Source: a virus
Virus record (IMG/VR): IMGVR_UViG_3300032308_001420
Span: 1-64,000 of that record
Direction: 5' to 3' (one strand)
DNA: 64,000 nt
Part shown: positions 1-6,248 of the stretch, piece by piece
How the letters are laid out: every line of letters starts with the position of its first letter
Position numbering within the stretch: the first letter of the stretch is position 1
Notes under the pieces: model-generated
What the model was told of the DNA's origin: nothing
What the model saw: only the letters and a program-made list of their open reading frames with translations
Databases searched by the model: none
Position numbers and translations under genes: made by a program

Positions 1-104
1 ATCTCTCTTGAACTAAATGAGATATCAAATCCAAGATCTATGTCGACATCGATTGTATCCCCATCTACAATTTTAGATACTTTCTTTACATAGTACTCAA
101 ACAT
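1..104 (-). CDS. Staphylococcal-nuclease-like protein, N-terminal fragment
   Basis: Only the first 34 codons are in the window; the gene runs off the left edge. The peptide begins MFEYYVKKVSKIVDGDTIDV, and the VDGDT-x-x-V pattern is the opening strand of the staphylococcal-nuclease (thermonuclease) fold, where the aspartates help bind calcium. The ATG is preceded by AAGGAG at 110-115 with 5 bases of spacing, so the start is clear. The ribosome site follows directly after a hairpin and T-run (109-205), so expression could be controlled by that RNA. The family degrades DNA or RNA; the role in this phage is unknown, and the catalytic Arg/Glu residues lie outside the window. Confidence 0.75.
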   Translation of the reverse strand, partial: MFEYYVKKVSKIVDGDTIDVDIDLGFDISFSSRE

Positions 105-108
105 TTTA

Positions 109-205
109 TCTCCTTAAAAATGGAGCAGTTTATAGACATGCTCAGGTCCATCCTACGGGTAGCGACCCGTCGTCTGCGACTCCCCAGTGACGGGGTGCAG
201 ATTTA
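109..205 (-). ncRNA. Candidate structured leader RNA with terminator-like 3' hairpin
   Basis: Read on the minus strand, this 97-base gap between hsp20 and the nuclease gene folds into three consecutive helices. The first is a TCTGC/GCAGA stem (173-177 with 197-201) enclosing a CCCC/GGGG hairpin (182-185 with 192-195). The second is a perfect ACGGGT/ACCCGT hairpin (155-170). The third is GAGCA/TGCTC (123-127 with 139-143), extended by ATG/CAT across a bulge. The third stem is followed by CATTTTT and then by the AAGGAG site of the next gene. The region is much richer in G and C than its surroundings. It could be a cis-regulatory RNA with a terminator, a small RNA, or simply the hsp20 terminator. 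I do not recognise a known riboswitch class. Confidence 0.5.
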
Positions 206-207
206 TA

Positions 208-684
208 TTATACTATTTCTTTCTTCTTTTTACGTAACGATGGGGCAAATACCTTTTCTTCTGGTGTAAAAGAATCAAGTATGTCAAATGTCTTTGGCTT
301 TGCTTCTTCAGGTACATTTCTAATTACAAGTACTCTGAGTACACCATTTTCCATTACAACTCCAGTTACATCCATATATTCAGATAAAGAAAAGGTTCTA
401 GTAAATGACCTTGCTCCGATTCCCTTGTGAATATATTTAGACGAATCTTCTTTCGAAGAACCCTTAATTGTTAGAATATTTTTTTCTTGCTCAATTACAA
501 TATCTTCTTTTTTGAATCCAGCCAATGCTAGTTCAATCATGTAAGTATCTTCACTAACCTCAACCAAATTATATGGCGGATAGCTTGTTGAATTGTGCAT
601 TACCTTTTCGAGATCTTGAAAATGGCGATCCCAGCCAATAAAAAATGGATCCTTAAAAAGATCCAATGAGAATGTGTTAACCAT
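208..684 (-). CDS. hsp20: Small heat-shock protein, Hsp20/alpha-crystallin family
   Basis: The 158-residue protein has an N-terminal arm with DPFFIGWDRHFQDLEK. The alpha-crystallin domain spans about residues 38-135, with YNLVEVSEDTYMIELALAGF and the family signature NGVLRVLV near residue 113. A PEEAKPKTFDI segment closes the domain, as in Hsp20 proteins of marine phages. The family forms ATP-independent oligomeric holdases that keep unfolded proteins soluble in the cytoplasm; in phages it is usually thought to support virion assembly, which is not shown here. The start is fixed by AAGGAGG seven bases upstream. A promoter-like extended -10 box lies about 60 bases upstream, so the gene can be transcribed on its own. 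The length is typical for the family and no residue is obviously missing. Confidence 0.93.
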   Translation of the reverse strand: MVNTFSLDLFKDPFFIGWDRHFQDLEKVMHNSTSYPPYNLVEVSEDTYMIELALAGFKKEDIVIEQEKNILTIKGSSKEDSSKYIHKGIGARSFTRTFSLSEYMDVTGVVMENGVLRVLVIRNVPEEAKPKTFDILDSFTPEEKVFAPSLRKKKKEIV

Positions 685-745
685 GTTATTCCTCCTTCAA
701 GCGAATAATTTATTTTATAGGCCCTCAATTGAGCTGCCTAATACT

Positions 746-754
746 ATTATACCA
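746..754 (-). promoter_or_regulatory. Extended -10 promoter for hsp20
   Basis: On the minus strand the sequence reads TGGTATAAT, a consensus -10 box with the TGn extension. It lies just after the tRNA-Gly gene and about 60 bases before the hsp20 start, leaving a leader with its own ribosome site. There is no good -35 box at the usual distance, as expected for an extended -10 promoter. The same TGGTATAAT string precedes the genes starting at 23954 and 53374. Confidence 0.55.
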
Positions 755-762
755 TTTTTTTG

Positions 763-833
763 AGCGGATGATGAGAATCGAACTCACCCCTTCTGCTTGG
801 AAGGCAGAGGCACTACCAATATGCAACATCCGC
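763..833 (-). tRNA. tRNA-Gly, anticodon TCC
   Basis: The minus strand folds into a full cloverleaf. The acceptor is GCGGATG pairing with CATCCGC, and the D arm contains TTGGTAG. The anticodon stem is TCTGC/GCAGA around the loop CTTCCAA (anticodon TCC, reading GGA), and the T arm has GTTCGATTC. The discriminator base is T, as in bacterial tRNA-Gly. No CCA is encoded. It lies seven bases from tRNA-Arg, so both are probably cut from one transcript. The phage virion genes here are very rich in GGA glycine codons, which gives this tRNA an obvious use (inference). Confidence 0.95.
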
Positions 834-837
834 AGAG

Positions 838-911
838 CACCCTCGGCAGGAATCGAACCTGCGACGCAGACCTTAGAAGAGTCTCGCTCTATTCCGCTGA
901 GCTACGAAGGT
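838..911 (-). tRNA. tRNA-Arg, anticodon TCT
   Basis: The minus strand folds into a 74-base cloverleaf. The acceptor is ACCTTCG with CGAGGGT (one G-T pair), the D arm is GCTC/GAGC, and the anticodon arm is AGACT/GGTCT around CTTCTAA (anticodon TCT, reading AGA). The T arm is GCAGG-TTCGATT-CCTGC and the discriminator is G. No CCA is encoded. AGA is a common arginine codon in this AT-rich genome but rarer in many hosts, so the tRNA probably helps phage translation (inference). Confidence 0.95.
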
Positions 912-919
912 AAACCTGA

Positions 920-1102
920 TTAAAAGATACGCTTCTTGTCTTGATCCATTTTTTTAGAATCTGATTCAGATGCATATAAAGCTCTCATCTGTGCTTCTGC
1001 TGCAGTTCTTCCAGAATGACATCCTACTAACTCACCAGTATCTTGTTTAACTACAGCATATCCGCTGCATCCTGCTGCATTTTGTTTAATTTGCCAAGGC
1101 AT
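920..1102 (-). CDS. Conserved small phage protein, function unknown
   Basis: The 60-residue protein starts MPWQIKQNAAGCSGYAVV and contains KQDTGELVGCHSGRTAAEAQ followed by MRALYASE. This pattern (a tryptophan-led strand, two cysteines, then a helix ending in ALYA) recurs in small proteins near head or packaging genes of actinophages, where it can also be the tail of a prohead protease. No enzymatic motif is visible. AGGAG eight bases upstream supports the start. It is the last protein gene of the terminase operon before the tRNAs. Confidence 0.7.
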   Translation of the reverse strand: MPWQIKQNAAGCSGYAVVKQDTGELVGCHSGRTAAEAQMRALYASESDSKKMDQDKKRIF

Positions 1103-1111
1103 ATTGTTCTC

Positions 1112-1450
1112 CTAGTTGTTTGGTATATCTGGATCATCCATTTGGATAAGCCCAAATTGTTTTGAAACTTTTTTTCCTTCTTCAGTTAATTCAAATGTGG
1201 GATTCAAGTTTTCGTCATATGTCACATTGATAAGGCCTCTATCATATAGCTCTATTAAAGAATTATCTACATGTTCTTGATGAGCTTCCCATAATTCTGG
1301 AGCCAATTCTTTTGCCTTTTCTGTAATTCCAAATATGAACTCTCCATCATCTTCAATTCCCGCCACCTCAATGGCTCCAATTTGTAGATAATAGTCTAGA
1401 ATGTCTCCATCTTCTGAATTCATATTCATATTATAGCGTACCATCTTCAT
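1112..1450 (-). CDS. Hypothetical acidic protein, possibly winged-helix-like
   Basis: The protein has 112 residues from the first ATG, or 105 from the ATG at 1429 just after the upstream stop; several in-frame ATG codons leave the start uncertain. The body is helical and acidic (DYYLQIGAIEVAGIEDDGEF, then ELYDRGLINVTYDENLNPTF ending in LTEEGKKV). The alternation of helices with a two-strand GLINVTYD...PTFELTEEGK hairpin resembles a winged-helix wing, but this is weak. The gene overlaps the end of the preceding gene by 20 bases, so translation is coupled. I do not recognise the family. Confidence 0.65.
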   Translation of the reverse strand: MKMVRYNMNMNSEDGDILDYYLQIGAIEVAGIEDDGEFIFGITEKAKELAPELWEAHQEHVDNSLIELYDRGLINVTYDENLNPTFELTEEGKKVSKQFGLIQMDDPDIPNN

Positions 1451-1679
1451 TTTTGTCTATAGTGCTTTCTACTATCTGCTGTACATAATCAGAAAAATGC
1501 TTTCTTATGTTTCCAGATGGCCTAGATCCAAGGGCTTTCCACAGCCTTTTATACTCAATTACATTGGCAAATGTGGTGGGGCATAGCATTACCTCATTAT
1601 ATTCTTTTAAAACTGTTGGCAGCGGTACATGCTTGCCACAGCACTTACACTCCTTGGCTTTCTCTTGATATATGCTCAT
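1431..1679 (-). CDS. Small zinc-binding-type protein downstream of terminase
   Basis: The 82-residue protein begins MSIYQEKAKECKCCGKHVPL. The C-x-C-C-x-x-H cluster near residues 11-17, with a further cysteine near residue 33, suggests a small metal site. The rest is helical and ends in an acidic tail. Its ATG overlaps the terL stop (ATGA), so it is translationally coupled to the large terminase and probably serves packaging or DNA binding (inference from context only). No named family is recognised. Confidence 0.7.
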   Translation of the reverse strand: MSIYQEKAKECKCCGKHVPLPTVLKEYNEVMLCPTTFANVIEYKRLWKALGSRPSGNIRKHFSDYVQQIVESTIDKNEDGTL

Positions 1680-3484
1680 AGTATTGTCATCCCCTCTATT
1701 GCTTCCGCCAAATCATTCGGCATCCTTGGTGCTCTAATCATATTAAGAACAATTTCGCCATCTTCTCTTTTAAAATCTTGCTCGTAACTCATAGACTCAT
1801 AGGTATGTATATTTATTTCTTCATTATTGGAAAACTTTGTTCTGCTTATTGCATTATATATAGATCCACAAACAGCATCTGCTAAGTCTTTAGATCCTTT
1901 TCTAGGGTGATCAACTCTATCTCTCATTATTTTTAGCTGCAACAGTTCATCAATTAGAAGCGGTATGTGTGGTCCAACAACTCTTTCCTCCGCAACAATC
2001 ATTGCCATATCGTCATAATGTTTTTTTGCAACAGATAACACCTCGGTATTTACCCCGTACTGTTTTAACTGCTGCATCATGTCATGAGAATTCCAGCGGT
2101 CAAACGTGCATACTTTTATGTTAAAGCCCCTGGATCTCAAAGAAAGAATATAGTCTTTAACTTCAGTAAAGTCAACAGACTTATCTTTTGTTGGTGTCCA
2201 GTATCTGACAGCGTCAACCTCAATGATAGGCGCTGGCTGAGAGTAAGTATCTGTAACCTTTACGTTAACCCATTTTTGAACATGGGACATTGCAACTGCA
2301 CAATGGTCATGCTTTTGAGCTAAGTCTACGTGAATAAAATAAACTTTATCTGGATCTGGAGTAAACCACTCTTCAAGTCTTCCAAATGTATCAACTGCCT
2401 GTGCTCCAATACTAAATGCTTTTTCAATTTTCTCTCTTGATTTAAAGAATGCGTCAATGGATTCTGGTGGCATACAAGCGAATCTTGACAAGGCGTCGGT
2501 GGGATTTGTGTAAAAAGCTGTTTTAAAATCATCAATTGTTCTTACTGGGTTAATTTCCCAAGTTGGTCTCTTTAAAGCATAAACCTTTGGAATCTTGTAG
2601 GAAATAATATTATCTTCTTCCCATTGAATTTCAAATTCATTTCCATCTGTTCCGTCGGGAATGTCTTCATACATTTTAAACTTGTGAGTTCTTACAATAG
2701 TTTCTTTCTCTGCAACAACGGCATCGTATCTTTGCTGAATGTAATCGTTTTTATATCTTGGAAACGAAAGAAGAATAACTTTGCCAAAGTCTGGGAAACG
2801 TGAATCCACAGAGGCCCTGTACATATCATAGATTGCACTGCCAGTTTTAGCCTGCTCATGACCAGTTGTATTTTCAATACTAAATCCTGAAATTTCGTCA
2901 AGGATTACAACAATAACATTGTACCCTTCCCAAGCTTCTCTTTCTGAGTGGCCTGAGTGAACCGTAATTGCTTTATCAAACTGTATCTCTGATGCCTTTG
3001 CATTATATCTACCAGCAAACCATGGTGACCTGTCAATTCTTGTTTTAAATCCCTTGAAGAAAACATTGTTAGCCTGCTGAGAGTTAATGGCAATGTTAAT
3101 AATATCAATTGAATCTCCAGGTGGCTTTCCATAATAAGTTGCAGGATCTTTTAAACATAATAGTAAATATACAATATATGCAACAGCAATTGTAGAGCAG
3201 TAATCTTTGCCAGAACCTTTACCTAATTGTGCAACAACTTCATTAGCCGTTTGCTTAGCTATAACCCTTCCCTCATCTTCGCCAAACAATTTGATAAGGG
3301 TTGCCTCTTTATAAATTTGAGAACTTTTTTCAATTAAAGTATATTGAAATTCTGATAATGGTGGTAGACCTAAATATTCTGGGCTGTTAACAAAAGTTTT
3401 AAGGTCTACTGGCTTTTCATCAAACTCTTCGCCATCTAGTATGTCAATTAAATCTGAAAAATCAAACGACATCTGCATCCTCAA
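1676..3484 (-). CDS. terL: Terminase large subunit (packaging ATPase and nuclease)
   Basis: The 602-residue protein has the two expected domains. In the ATPase the Walker A loop is LGKGSGKD (residues 87-94) and the Walker B strand is VVILDE (192-197), followed by the conserved serine/glycine coupling segment. In the C-terminal RNase-H-fold nuclease the acidic residues are D387 (IHVDLAQKHD), D462 (CTFDRW) and D533/D536 (KDLADA). The enzyme pumps DNA into the prohead and cuts the concatemer. The length is normal for the family. It overlaps the small terminase gene by 23 bases and the next gene by four. The terminase genes lie about 43 kb from the portal gene, separated from it by the tail and replication genes, an unusual split of the packaging module. 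Confidence 0.95.
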   Translation of the reverse strand: MRMQMSFDFSDLIDILDGEEFDEKPVDLKTFVNSPEYLGLPPLSEFQYTLIEKSSQIYKEATLIKLFGEDEGRVIAKQTANEVVAQLGKGSGKDYCSTIAVAYIVYLLLCLKDPATYYGKPPGDSIDIINIAINSQQANNVFFKGFKTRIDRSPWFAGRYNAKASEIQFDKAITVHSGHSEREAWEGYNVIVVILDEISGFSIENTTGHEQAKTGSAIYDMYRASVDSRFPDFGKVILLSFPRYKNDYIQQRYDAVVAEKETIVRTHKFKMYEDIPDGTDGNEFEIQWEEDNIISYKIPKVYALKRPTWEINPVRTIDDFKTAFYTNPTDALSRFACMPPESIDAFFKSREKIEKAFSIGAQAVDTFGRLEEWFTPDPDKVYFIHVDLAQKHDHCAVAMSHVQKWVNVKVTDTYSQPAPIIEVDAVRYWTPTKDKSVDFTEVKDYILSLRSRGFNIKVCTFDRWNSHDMMQQLKQYGVNTEVLSVAKKHYDDMAMIVAEERVVGPHIPLLIDELLQLKIMRDRVDHPRKGSKDLADAVCGSIYNAISRTKFSNNEEINIHTYESMSYEQDFKREDGEIVLNMIRAPRMPNDLAEAIEGMTIL

Positions 3485-4004
3485 TCACAACAGATTCAAC
3501 AATTCCTGTGATTTGAGATAATCTCTTAGCTACCTCCATCTTACACTTAGGGCAGGTAGAAGTAACCTCTTTTAATATCTTAACCAGAATGTCTTGCTTT
3601 CTTTCTGTGTCAGCAATTTGTGTTGCAAGCTCGGCGTTGTCTAATAAACCAACCTGCTGCAACATACCAATTCTTTTTGTTTCAATGTCTGAAATTAATT
3701 TTAAAGCAGTGGCCTTAACATTTAGCTGGCCAGATTGATCTGCGTCTTCAACCGTCTTCCAGGCCTCTTTGATAAGCATTGCATAGTGTTGGTCTGCACC
3801 AGAGATTGCCTCCTTAGCACGTTCTCTGGAAGATGTATCATTATGAATTACAGACTTCCATTCATCTATTAGCTCTACAACTTCGCCTCTTTTAAATCCA
3901 GTTATCGTAGCAATTTGTGTTGGAGTGCTACCTTTGAGAAGTTCCTCAACAACTTTATTCATACGATCATAATGATCTGCTAATTCAATTTCGATTGTAA
4001 TCAT
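3462..4004 (-). CDS. Putative terminase small subunit
   Basis: The 180-residue protein has an N-terminal helix-turn-helix (KGSTPTQIATITGFKRGEVV, about residues 24-43). A long helical middle follows, with a pair of cysteines (CPKCK) near residue 152. This layout (DNA-binding HTH, helical oligomerisation core, C-terminal segment) and the overlap with terL fit a small terminase, which recognises the packaging site and feeds DNA to the motor. The Zn-type CxxC pair is not typical of all families. It overlaps the cupin gene upstream by 20 bases. No ATPase motif is present. Confidence 0.7.
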   Translation of the reverse strand: MITIEIELADHYDRMNKVVEELLKGSTPTQIATITGFKRGEVVELIDEWKSVIHNDTSSRERAKEAISGADQHYAMLIKEAWKTVEDADQSGQLNVKATALKLISDIETKRIGMLQQVGLLDNAELATQIADTERKQDILVKILKEVTSTCPKCKMEVAKRLSQITGIVESVVIEDADVV

Positions 4005-4323
4005 CCTCTATTCTTTGAATATCATCTTCGCCAAAATAGGTACCTGTTTGAACTTCTATAAATTCTACAGGGCTATGTTGAGATTCTATTCTATGAAGAT
4101 CTCCAGCTTTTATATCGACCGAATGTCCTGGTGACATAATTCTACTTACTCCGTTTATTGTTACATAAGGATTACCAGAAACTATAAACCAATGCTCATG
4201 TCTTTTTTCGTGTTTTTGATAGGATAGTCTTTGTCCAGATTCAACATAGATATACTTTGTCTTATGGTTATTAGATTCATTAAGAATTTTATAATAACCC
4301 CATGGTCTATTCTCTGTAGTCAT
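3985..4323 (-). CDS. Cupin related to the C-terminal domain of mannose-1-P guanylyltransferase/phosphomannose isomerase
   Basis: The 112-residue single-domain cupin begins with RPWGYYKIL and shows the two cupin motifs: GQRLSYQKHEKRHEHWFIVS, with the metal-ligand histidines, and PVEFIEVQTGTYFGEDDI followed by the RIEDDYNR tail. The FGEDDI-x-R-x-x-D-D-Y ending is characteristic of the ManC/PMI type II C-terminal domain, which interconverts mannose and fructose phosphates. Here it is free of the nucleotidyltransferase half, which is encoded separately at 4683-5345. The gene opens the terminase operon with a leaderless-type promoter six bases before its ATG. It may supply sugar for glycan decoration; that is inference. 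Confidence 0.85.
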   Translation of the reverse strand: MTTENRPWGYYKILNESNNHKTKYIYVESGQRLSYQKHEKRHEHWFIVSGNPYVTINGVSRIMSPGHSVDIKAGDLHRIESQHSPVEFIEVQTGTYFGEDDIQRIEDDYNRN

Positions 4324-4329
4324 TATGTA

Positions 4330-4348
4330 ATTATACTTCTAGTCGACT
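4330..4348 (-). promoter_or_regulatory. Leaderless promoter with AGTCGACT palindrome before the cupin/terminase operon
   Basis: On the minus strand the order is AGTCGACT (4341-4348), five bases, TATAAT (4330-4335), six bases, then the ATG at 4323. A TTGCTA hexamer stands 17 bases before the -10 box. No Shine-Dalgarno sequence is present between the -10 box and the ATG, and transcription would begin at or next to the A of ATG. The palindrome sits where a repressor or activator could act, and it recurs at the 23.96 kb promoter. Confidence 0.55.
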
Positions 4349-4683
4349 GAAATAGCAAGTTTCTTAGCAATTTTAAGTAAGATTAAATAACCAATCATAT
4401 CGTCAATATCATTGTCTCCTGCAAAACCAGAGCCATTTTTGATTCTATTTATCTTATCATCAATACGAATTTTAATCTGCTCTTGATTATCCGCCTGAGA
4501 AAATATTCGAATAGGAGATAAAGCCGAATCTCCATACGAAATGTTTTTCTTAATTAGCATCTCTGCAATATCAAGGCACTCTCTAATAATTTTATGTCCT
4601 GAAGGTGCACTTGTTGCAATTAGTTGTAGATCTGTTACCCATGCTTGATAGCTATCTTTGTTTGGATAATCTGTTCCCACCAT
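4339..4683 (-). CDS. DUF1599/Nmad1-like protein (nucleotide modification associated)
   Basis: The 114-residue helical protein carries KKNISYGDSALSPIRIFSQA around residues 44-63. It then has IRIDDKINRI and finally DDMIGYLILLKIA. The YGDSAL-x-P-x-R-I-F and R-I-D-D-K motifs are those of the DUF1599 family, named Nmad1 because it travels with phage genes for modified DNA bases. Its biochemical activity is not firmly known. It sits between a sugar nucleotidyltransferase and the terminase operon and overlaps the nucleotidyltransferase stop by one base. That context fits DNA or nucleotide modification, but no base-hydroxylating or thymidylate-synthase-like gene is in the window. Confidence 0.75.
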   Translation of the reverse strand: MVGTDYPNKDSYQAWVTDLQLIATSAPSGHKIIRECLDIAEMLIKKNISYGDSALSPIRIFSQADNQEQIKIRIDDKINRIKNGSGFAGDNDIDDMIGYLILLKIAKKLAISVD

Positions 4684-5345
4684 TATTCCATCTCCTTATA
4701 TAGTTGTTTAAGACCCTTTAGCGTTCCTATATCCATATATTTTCCACCTGGTCTTACCGCCCTAACATCTAAATTCATATCAAGCCACTCTTGTATTTGT
4801 TTTCCTGGATGCTCTAATTCTATATCTATGTATCTTATCAAATTTTTGCGGAATAGCATAGTGCCCCACATGTGTGGATATTCACAAGAAGAATTCTTAT
4901 CCATGGAAGAAAGTACTTTATCTCCAGATAATAATACCTGGCCCACCCTTCCTTTTAGATCATCGCCGCAATCCCATGTTCCAAGAACAAGATCACCTGG
5001 GGAAGCCATCATTTCTTTGTATATATTCTTTTGTGTTCCATGAATGTATGTGTCTGGCATTCCAATTAGAACTGTATCGTTATAATCCCCAACCATAAAC
5101 TTTACTGCATCTGACATGGTGGATGGCTCACGAACAATTAATTTAATATTCATATCCATGTTCTGAATAATTGGAACCCACTCAGCTCTTGTTGAAACCC
5201 TTACCTCATCACAAACTTCTAGCATTTGCTCAACGTGCCATTGAAGTAGACATCTTTCGTCAGAAATTGGTAGACAAAATTTAGGTATGCCACCTACTCT
5301 TGATGCTTTTCCTGAAGCTGGCAATATTCCTATCGTTGACATCAC
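4683..5345 (-). CDS. Sugar-phosphate nucleotidyltransferase
   Basis: The 220-residue protein starts with the NTP-transferase signature GILPASGKASRVGGIPKFCL (G-x-G-x-x-S-R-x-G...P-K, residues 6-25). It has a metal-binding Asp in LIGMPDTYI and the product-side segment GGKYMDIGTLKGL near the C-terminus. The family makes NDP-sugars from NTP and sugar-1-phosphate. It is shorter than RmlA or ManC because it lacks the C-terminal beta-helix or cupin part; the cupin at 3985-4323 may be its separated partner. It overlaps the glycosyltransferase gene by four bases, so the two are co-translated. The sugar specificity cannot be read from the sequence. Confidence 0.85.
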   Translation of the reverse strand: MMSTIGILPASGKASRVGGIPKFCLPISDERCLLQWHVEQMLEVCDEVRVSTRAEWVPIIQNMDMNIKLIVREPSTMSDAVKFMVGDYNDTVLIGMPDTYIHGTQKNIYKEMMASPGDLVLGTWDCGDDLKGRVGQVLLSGDKVLSSMDKNSSCEYPHMWGTMLFRKNLIRYIDIELEHPGKQIQEWLDMNLDVRAVRPGGKYMDIGTLKGLKQLYKEME

Positions 5346-6100
5346 TTATCCCAATCATGAGGATTAAATCCTTTAGGATAGGATTCATTTACTCTAGGAT
5401 CTTTTTTCCAAGCAATCCATCCTTCTTCTCTATCGTCTCCCCAATATAGATGAACTACATCTCTATCTAAAAGCCTTTTGGCATCTTCTCCGTGAAAAAT
5501 ATAAACTTTATTATCTTTTAAGAATGGCATTTCAATAAGCTCTGGAGCCCATTCATTAATGTGTTTTTGATATGGCTCTACTCCAAGTTCACGGTATAGG
5601 GCATCTGTAAACATTTGAACGTCAGTATAATAATGAACCATATGATTATGCTGAACAATTCCTTCAGAACATCTTTCAACGCAAAGGTCTATCGCTGCTT
5701 TTAACAGTGGGTGCCCAGATTTAGCAGCAATTGTTTGAGTTGCTAGCCAAGGTGTGTCTCTTTCTATATCTAAAATCATATCGTAATCAGAATTTAACCA
5801 AGTGTCTACTGGTATTTTGCAGTGTGTATCCATGTCTGCATATATTCCGCCATGAATATAAAGAATGGCAAATCTCCACAAGCCAGCCTTCATTACTCCC
5901 AGAGGCAAGTTTACATAAGTCTCGTATGTCTTTAAGTCAAAGTGTTCTTTGAAAAAATCTTCTCTGTCCTGTCCGCTCATGTAGCCATGAACCCATTCTG
6001 GATTTTGATAAGTCCATGTTCCTACGCTTTCTTTAGCGTAATGTGGCAATTCATCAAAAGTTGTTTCATAGGTCTGCCAAATCTTTTTTTCTATACTCAC
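5342..6100 (-). CDS. GT32-type glycosyltransferase
   Basis: The 252-residue protein opens with IEKKIWQTYETTFDELPHYA, like the IPKIIHQ-type start of glycosyltransferase family 32. It has the sugar-nucleotide/metal site RFAILYIHGGIYADMDTHCK (DxD near residues 90-92). Later segments (HMVHYY, IFHGEDAKRLL) fit the C-terminal acceptor region. It should transfer a sugar from an NDP-sugar to an unknown acceptor: DNA, a virion protein or a host glycan. The start is GTG at 6100, preceded by AAAGGAGAT. It begins immediately after the small HTH gene and is coupled to the nucleotidyltransferase, which could make its donor. Confidence 0.88.
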   Translation of the reverse strand: MSIEKKIWQTYETTFDELPHYAKESVGTWTYQNPEWVHGYMSGQDREDFFKEHFDLKTYETYVNLPLGVMKAGLWRFAILYIHGGIYADMDTHCKIPVDTWLNSDYDMILDIERDTPWLATQTIAAKSGHPLLKAAIDLCVERCSEGIVQHNHMVHYYTDVQMFTDALYRELGVEPYQKHINEWAPELIEMPFLKDNKVYIFHGEDAKRLLDRDVVHLYWGDDREEGWIAWKKDPRVNESYPKGFNPHDWDK

Positions 6101-6101
6101 A

Positions 6102-6248
6102 TTATCTCCTTTTAATTAGCTGAAACTGATCTAAATATCTCTGTATGGTCATAGCAGAAACATTGCACTCTTTTGCTATCTCTGTAACTGTTTTCTTTTG
6201 AACAACGTATCTTCTAAATAGCCATTCTTTGCTTTGATATAACTTCAT
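6102..6248 (-). CDS. 48-residue helix-turn-helix protein
   Basis: A short gene starts at the ATG at 6248, overlapping the stop of the RuvC-like gene (ATGA), and ends one base before the GTG start of the glycosyltransferase. The peptide begins MKLYQSKEWLFRRYVVQKKT and contains a clear recognition HTH, VTEIAKECNVSAMTIQRYL (about residues 21-39), followed by a basic tail (LIKRR). This YQ-x-x-WL...T-V-x-E-I-A unit is the same type of HTH found attached to phage homing endonucleases; here it stands alone. It may be a small DNA-binding regulator or the remnant of a lost endonuclease. Confidence 0.72.
   Translation of the reverse strand: MKLYQSKEWLFRRYVVQKKTVTEIAKECNVSAMTIQRYLDQFQLIKRR

Noticed and set aside
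120-207. A third tRNA next to hsp20
   Set aside because: The hairpins do not form a cloverleaf and there is no TTCGA-type T loop; a leader RNA or terminator fits better.
729-923. Plus-strand reading frame across the tRNA region
   Set aside because: It runs antisense over two complete tRNA genes, has no ribosome site and no recognisable protein pattern.
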